The position numbers were made by a program, and so were the translations under genes. DNA of 64,000 bases from Clostridium bovifaecis (GTDB taxonomy: Bacteria > Bacillota > Clostridia > Clostridiales > Clostridiaceae). The stretch lies in assembly GCA_009738435.1 (NCBI GenBank), contig CP046522.1, positions 3,663,985 to 3,727,984 on the forward strand, read 5' to 3'. Shown here piece by piece: positions 60,594-64,000 of this stretch (position 1 is its first letter; each line of letters begins with the position of its first letter). The notes beneath the pieces are model-generated. The model was not told the DNA's origin. It saw only the letters and a list, made by a program, of their open reading frames with translations, and did no database searches.

Positions 60594-62492
60594 TTAGACC
60601 AAATCCTCCTTAACGCTTACTTTTCTGTTATATTGTTCGAGTGCTATTAGGAGAACAGATATATCAGCTGGAGATACACCTGAAATTCTAGACGCCTGAC
60701 CCATATTTACAGGCGCCATTTTAATTAATTTCTGGACAGCTTCAATTCTAAGACCTTTAACAGATTTATAATCAAATTTTTCTGGAATTAGCTTATTCTC
60801 CATCTTTTTAAATTGATCTACTTGTTCTAATTGCTTCTTAATATATCCTTCATATTTTGACATAATATTAACCTGATCTTGAATGTCTTTTGGTAATTCG
60901 GGTCTTTCCGCATCCAGAGGTGCCACCATAAAATAATTTAATTCTGGCCTTTTTATAAGTTCATATAGACTTATTGGTTTTCTCAAAGGTACTGAGTTTA
61001 ACTTTTCTAAGAACTCATTCACTTCTTGCTTATTAGTTATTTGAAGATTTTCTATTCTCTTTACTTCACTTTCTATAGCACTCTTTCTCTTTAAGAATTT
61101 TTCATATCTTTCCTCACTCACAAGTCCAACTTTATAGCCTATTTCTGTAAGTCTAAGATCTGCATTATCTTGTCTTAACAATAGTCTATATTCTGAACGT
61201 GATGTCATAACTCTATATGGTTCTTCAGTACCCTTAGTTACTAAATCATCTATTAAAACTCCAATATATGCATCTGATCTATTTAAAATTAAAGGTTGTT
61301 TATTTTTTATTTTTAAAGCTGCATTTATACCAGCTATTAGACCTTGACTAGCAGCTTCTTCATATCCAGAGCTTCCATTCATTTGTCCTGCTGAAAATAG
61401 ACCGCTAATTTCCTTAAACTCTAAGGATAATTTTAACTGAGTCGGATCTATACAATCATATTCTATGGCATATCCAGTTCTCATCACTTCTGCATTTTCA
61501 AGCCCTATTACACTTCTTATCATTTGAAGTTGCACTTCTTCTGGGAGGGAGCTTGACATTCCCCCTATATATAATTCTTCTGTATTTTCTCCTTCTGGTT
61601 CAATAAATATTTGATGCTGCTCCTTCTCAGGAAATCTCATTATCTTATCTTCAAAAGAAGGACAATATCTTGGGCCTACACTCTTTATAGAGCCATTATA
61701 TAATGGTGATCTATGAATATTATCAAGTACAACGCTTTTAGTCTTATCACTTGAATAAGTTAAGTAACAAGAAACTTGTTCTCTTTCAATATCCTCACTC
61801 ATAAATGAGAAAGGAACTACATTTTCATCACCCTTTTGCTCAACCATCTTTGAAAAATCTACAGACCTTCTATTAATTCTAGCAGGAGTTCCTGTTTTAA
61901 ATCTCCTTAACTTTATACCGTGTTTTATTAAATCTTCTGATAAAATATTAGCTCCCATAAGACCACTTGGGCCGCTTTCATATTCTACCTCTCCTATAAT
62001 TATCTTAGATTTTAAATATACTCCTGTGGCTAAAACTACAGCCTTTGTTTTATAATATGCACCATTTCGCGTTAAAACACCTTTAACCTCATTATTCACT
62101 ATATCTATTTCTACAATTTCTCCCTGTCGTAGATATAAATTTTCGGTATTTTCTAAAGTATGTTTCATTCTTTGAGCATATTTATATTTATCTGCTTGAG
62201 CACGTAACGAATGTACAGCTGGCCCTTTAGATGTATTTAGCATTCTTGATTGGATATATGAATGGTCAATATTTACTCCCATTTCTCCACCTAATGCATC
62301 AATTTCTCTTACTAGATGACCTTTCGCTGTACCACCAATATTAGGATTACATGGCATCATAGCCACACTAGCTAAATCCGTAGCCAATACTGCAGTCTTT
62401 GCTCCTAATCTTGCACTAGCAAGAGAAGCTTCACATCCTGCATGACCTGCACCAACAACAACAACATCAAATTCCCCTGCAATATACTTCAT
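60594..62492 (-). CDS. mnmG: tRNA uridine-5-carboxymethylaminomethyl modification enzyme MnmG
   Basis: 632 residues. FAD site [55 protein letters not shown], and [24 protein letters not shown]. Works with MnmE on wobble uridine 34 of several tRNAs. Ten or so bases after mnmE in an operon with rsmG. Confidence 0.97.
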   Translation of the reverse strand: MKYIAGEFDVVVVGAGHAGCEASLASARLGAKTAVLATDLASVAMMPCNPNIGGTAKGHLVREIDALGGEMGVNIDHSYIQSRMLNTSKGPAVHSLRAQADKYKYAQRMKHTLENTENLYLRQGEIVEIDIVNNEVKGVLTRNGAYYKTKAVVLATGVYLKSKIIIGEVEYESGPSGLMGANILSEDLIKHGIKLRRFKTGTPARINRRSVDFSKMVEQKGDENVVPFSFMSEDIEREQVSCYLTYSSDKTKSVVLDNIHRSPLYNGSIKSVGPRYCPSFEDKIMRFPEKEQHQIFIEPEGENTEELYIGGMSSSLPEEVQLQMIRSVIGLENAEVMRTGYAIEYDCIDPTQLKLSLEFKEISGLFSAGQMNGSSGYEEAASQGLIAGINAALKIKNKQPLILNRSDAYIGVLIDDLVTKGTEEPYRVMTSRSEYRLLLRQDNADLRLTEIGYKVGLVSEERYEKFLKRKSAIESEVKRIENLQITNKQEVNEFLEKLNSVPLRKPISLYELIKRPELNYFMVAPLDAERPELPKDIQDQVNIMSKYEGYIKKQLEQVDQFKKMENKLIPEKFDYKSVKGLRIEAVQKLIKMAPVNMGQASRISGVSPADISVLLIALEQYNRKVSVKEDLV

Positions 62493-62504
62493 ACTATCCT
62501 CCCC

Positions 62505-63884
62505 TTATTTTCCTAAACAGAATTTAGAAAATATAGTGTCTATTATATCTTCTTCTACTGTATCACCATTTATTTCGCCTAGTATTTTCCAAGCATCTCT
62601 AAGGTCAATAGATGCCAAATCTATAGCAAAAGTGTTTTCTAGCGCTGCTATAGATGAAGCCAAGCTTTCTTTTGCCCTAATCAATGCTTCCTTATGCCTT
62701 GTGTTAGTAACCATTACTTCCTTTGCACTAACTTCTCCTCTAAAGAATAATTCTTTAATTACTTCTTTAAATTTATCTAAACCTTCTCCGGTCTTTGCTG
62801 AGACTTCTATAACATAGTTTGAATTTAATTCCTTAATTACACCCTTATCTATTTCTGACCTTAAGTCAGTTTTATTTAATAAAACTACATATTTTTTATC
62901 TTTAATAAACTGAATTACTTCACTATCTTCTTCGTCTATTTCTCGACTTATATCTAGTACTAAAACTACTAAATCTGCACTTTCTATCTTTTCTCTTGAT
63001 TTTTCTACACCTATTTTTTCAACTAAGTCTTCTGTTTCTCTAATTCCTGCTGTATCAATAATTTTTATAGGTATACCATCTATACTTATATATTCCTCTA
63101 TAATATCTCTTGTAGTTCCTGGAATTTCTGTAACAATCGCTCTAGACTCCATAAGCATGGCGTTTAAGATAGATGATTTCCCAACATTAGGCTTACCTAC
63201 AATTACTGTATTTAATCCTTCCCTTAATATCTTACCTTCATCAGCGCTACTTAACAATACTTCTACTGATTTTAATATATCTTCAACTTGAATTTTAGCT
63301 CTCTCAGAAGTAACCTCTTCTAAATCATCTTCTGGATAATCAACAGTAGCTTCTATAGTAGCTATGACTTGGAGAAGTCTATCCCTAAGTTCTTTTATTT
63401 CCCTGGAAATTTTACCGCCTGATTGCTCTAATGCTGATTTTGCACTTAGTTCAGTCTTAGCAGTTATTATATCAATAACTGCTTCTGCTTGGCTTAGATC
63501 AATTCTTCCATTTAAAAATGCCCTTTTAGTAAATTCTCCTGGATCTGCAAGTCTTGCGCCTGCCTTTACAACTTCCTCTAGTATTCTTTTAGTAATTATT
63601 ACTCCACCATGACAATTTATTTCTACAGTATCTTCAGCAGTGAAACTTCTTGGTCCTTTCATATAGCTTACTATAACCTCATCTAAACTTTCACTGGTAT
63701 CTTTATCTATAATAAACCCATATCTCATAGTGTATGTCTTAATATCATCAAGTTTTCTATCATTTTTTCCCTTAAAAACACTACTTACTATCTCTAAAGC
63801 CTTATCTCCTGAAACTCTTATTATTGATACTCCGCTTTCACCCAAATTTGTAGCAATGGCTGCTATAGTATCAAATTCCTTCAT
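62505..63884 (-). CDS. mnmE: tRNA modification GTPase MnmE
   Basis: About 459 residues from ATG 63884 (AGAGGATGAAAACC upstream); an in-frame ATG three codons earlier lacks spacing. TrmE N-domain ([24 protein letters not shown]), G-domain inserted in a helical domain with [25 protein letters not shown] and NKTD, and the C-terminal CLGK that contributes the one-carbon chemistry. Forms the MnmEG complex. Confidence 0.97.
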   Translation of the reverse strand: MKEFDTIAAIATNLGESGVSIIRVSGDKALEIVSSVFKGKNDRKLDDIKTYTMRYGFIIDKDTSESLDEVIVSYMKGPRSFTAEDTVEINCHGGVIITKRILEEVVKAGARLADPGEFTKRAFLNGRIDLSQAEAVIDIITAKTELSAKSALEQSGGKISREIKELRDRLLQVIATIEATVDYPEDDLEEVTSERAKIQVEDILKSVEVLLSSADEGKILREGLNTVIVGKPNVGKSSILNAMLMESRAIVTEIPGTTRDIIEEYISIDGIPIKIIDTAGIRETEDLVEKIGVEKSREKIESADLVVLVLDISREIDEEDSEVIQFIKDKKYVVLLNKTDLRSEIDKGVIKELNSNYVIEVSAKTGEGLDKFKEVIKELFFRGEVSAKEVMVTNTRHKEALIRAKESLASSIAALENTFAIDLASIDLRDAWKILGEINGDTVEEDIIDTIFSKFCLGK

Positions 63885-64000
63885 GGTTTTCATCCTCTCT
63901 AAATTTTGATTTTAAGCAGACATCCCAAATTTATAATTTGGTGATAATTGCTTAGGTAAATATCTCGAATCTATAATCCGTGATGATCGTTTATTCTACA

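Overview
The window is about 64 kb of AT-rich DNA from a Clostridium-type endospore-forming anaerobe. The evidence is two alpha/beta-type small acid-soluble spore proteins, a YyaC-like spore germination protease, a clostridial LonC, and the block dnaB-lonC-rplI-DHH-DUF2232-MazG-rpsR-ssb-rpsF-DUF951-yyaC-DUF4446-parB-parA-noc-rsmG-mnmG-mnmE. That block normally lies beside oriC, and two perfect parS sites are present. Almost all genes are on the minus strand, which puts the origin beyond the right end. No species is assigned.

Layout. 1-1.95 kb: a broken LamG/RHS wall-associated gene, flanked by two ~180 bp direct repeats and interrupted by a two-hairpin element. 2-6.5 kb: two tandem AtoE-type short-chain fatty acid transporters and the CoA-transferase pair ctfA/ctfB, with candidate cre sites. 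7-17.4 kb: a sigma-54 regulon, made of a KAS III-like/CoA-transferase/MaoC operon, a sigma-54 activator, and a branched-chain-type ABC transporter operon ending in an alpha/beta hydrolase. Both operons have a textbook -24/-12 promoter. 17.7-20.5 kb: thrC and hom. 20.7-23.1 kb: a thioredoxin/CcdA-like locus with a truncated, frameshifted ccdA abutting a truncated DNRLRE-type surface gene. 23-28.8 kb: two DegV proteins, two poorly known membrane proteins, a small conserved-looking protein and two SASPs. 28.9-37.3 kb: nitrogen assimilation (gltD, gltB, an ANTAR regulator, glnA), with a glnA leader that carries a two-hairpin ANTAR target and a competing terminator. 37.4-46 kb: one compact operon with a U32 (UbiU-like) protein, a class III aminotransferase, UbiD, UbiA, UbiX and an ABC transporter. 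46.3 kb: tRNA-Thr and a tRNA fragment. 46.6 kb to the end: the oriC-proximal housekeeping block.

How the genes may work together. The left third looks devoted to importing and activating short-chain (hydroxy/keto) acids by CoA transfer, partly under sigma-54. The nitrogen block is a self-contained glutamine synthetase/glutamate synthase module controlled by RNA antitermination. The U32/UbiD/UbiA/UbiX/ABC operon is the best candidate for an undescribed system: it has the enzymatic logic of quinone or prenylated-aromatic assembly joined to an importer, in a genus generally thought to lack quinones. Two genes of this operon, and the ccdA remnant, carry single-base frameshifts that may be real decay or sequencing error.
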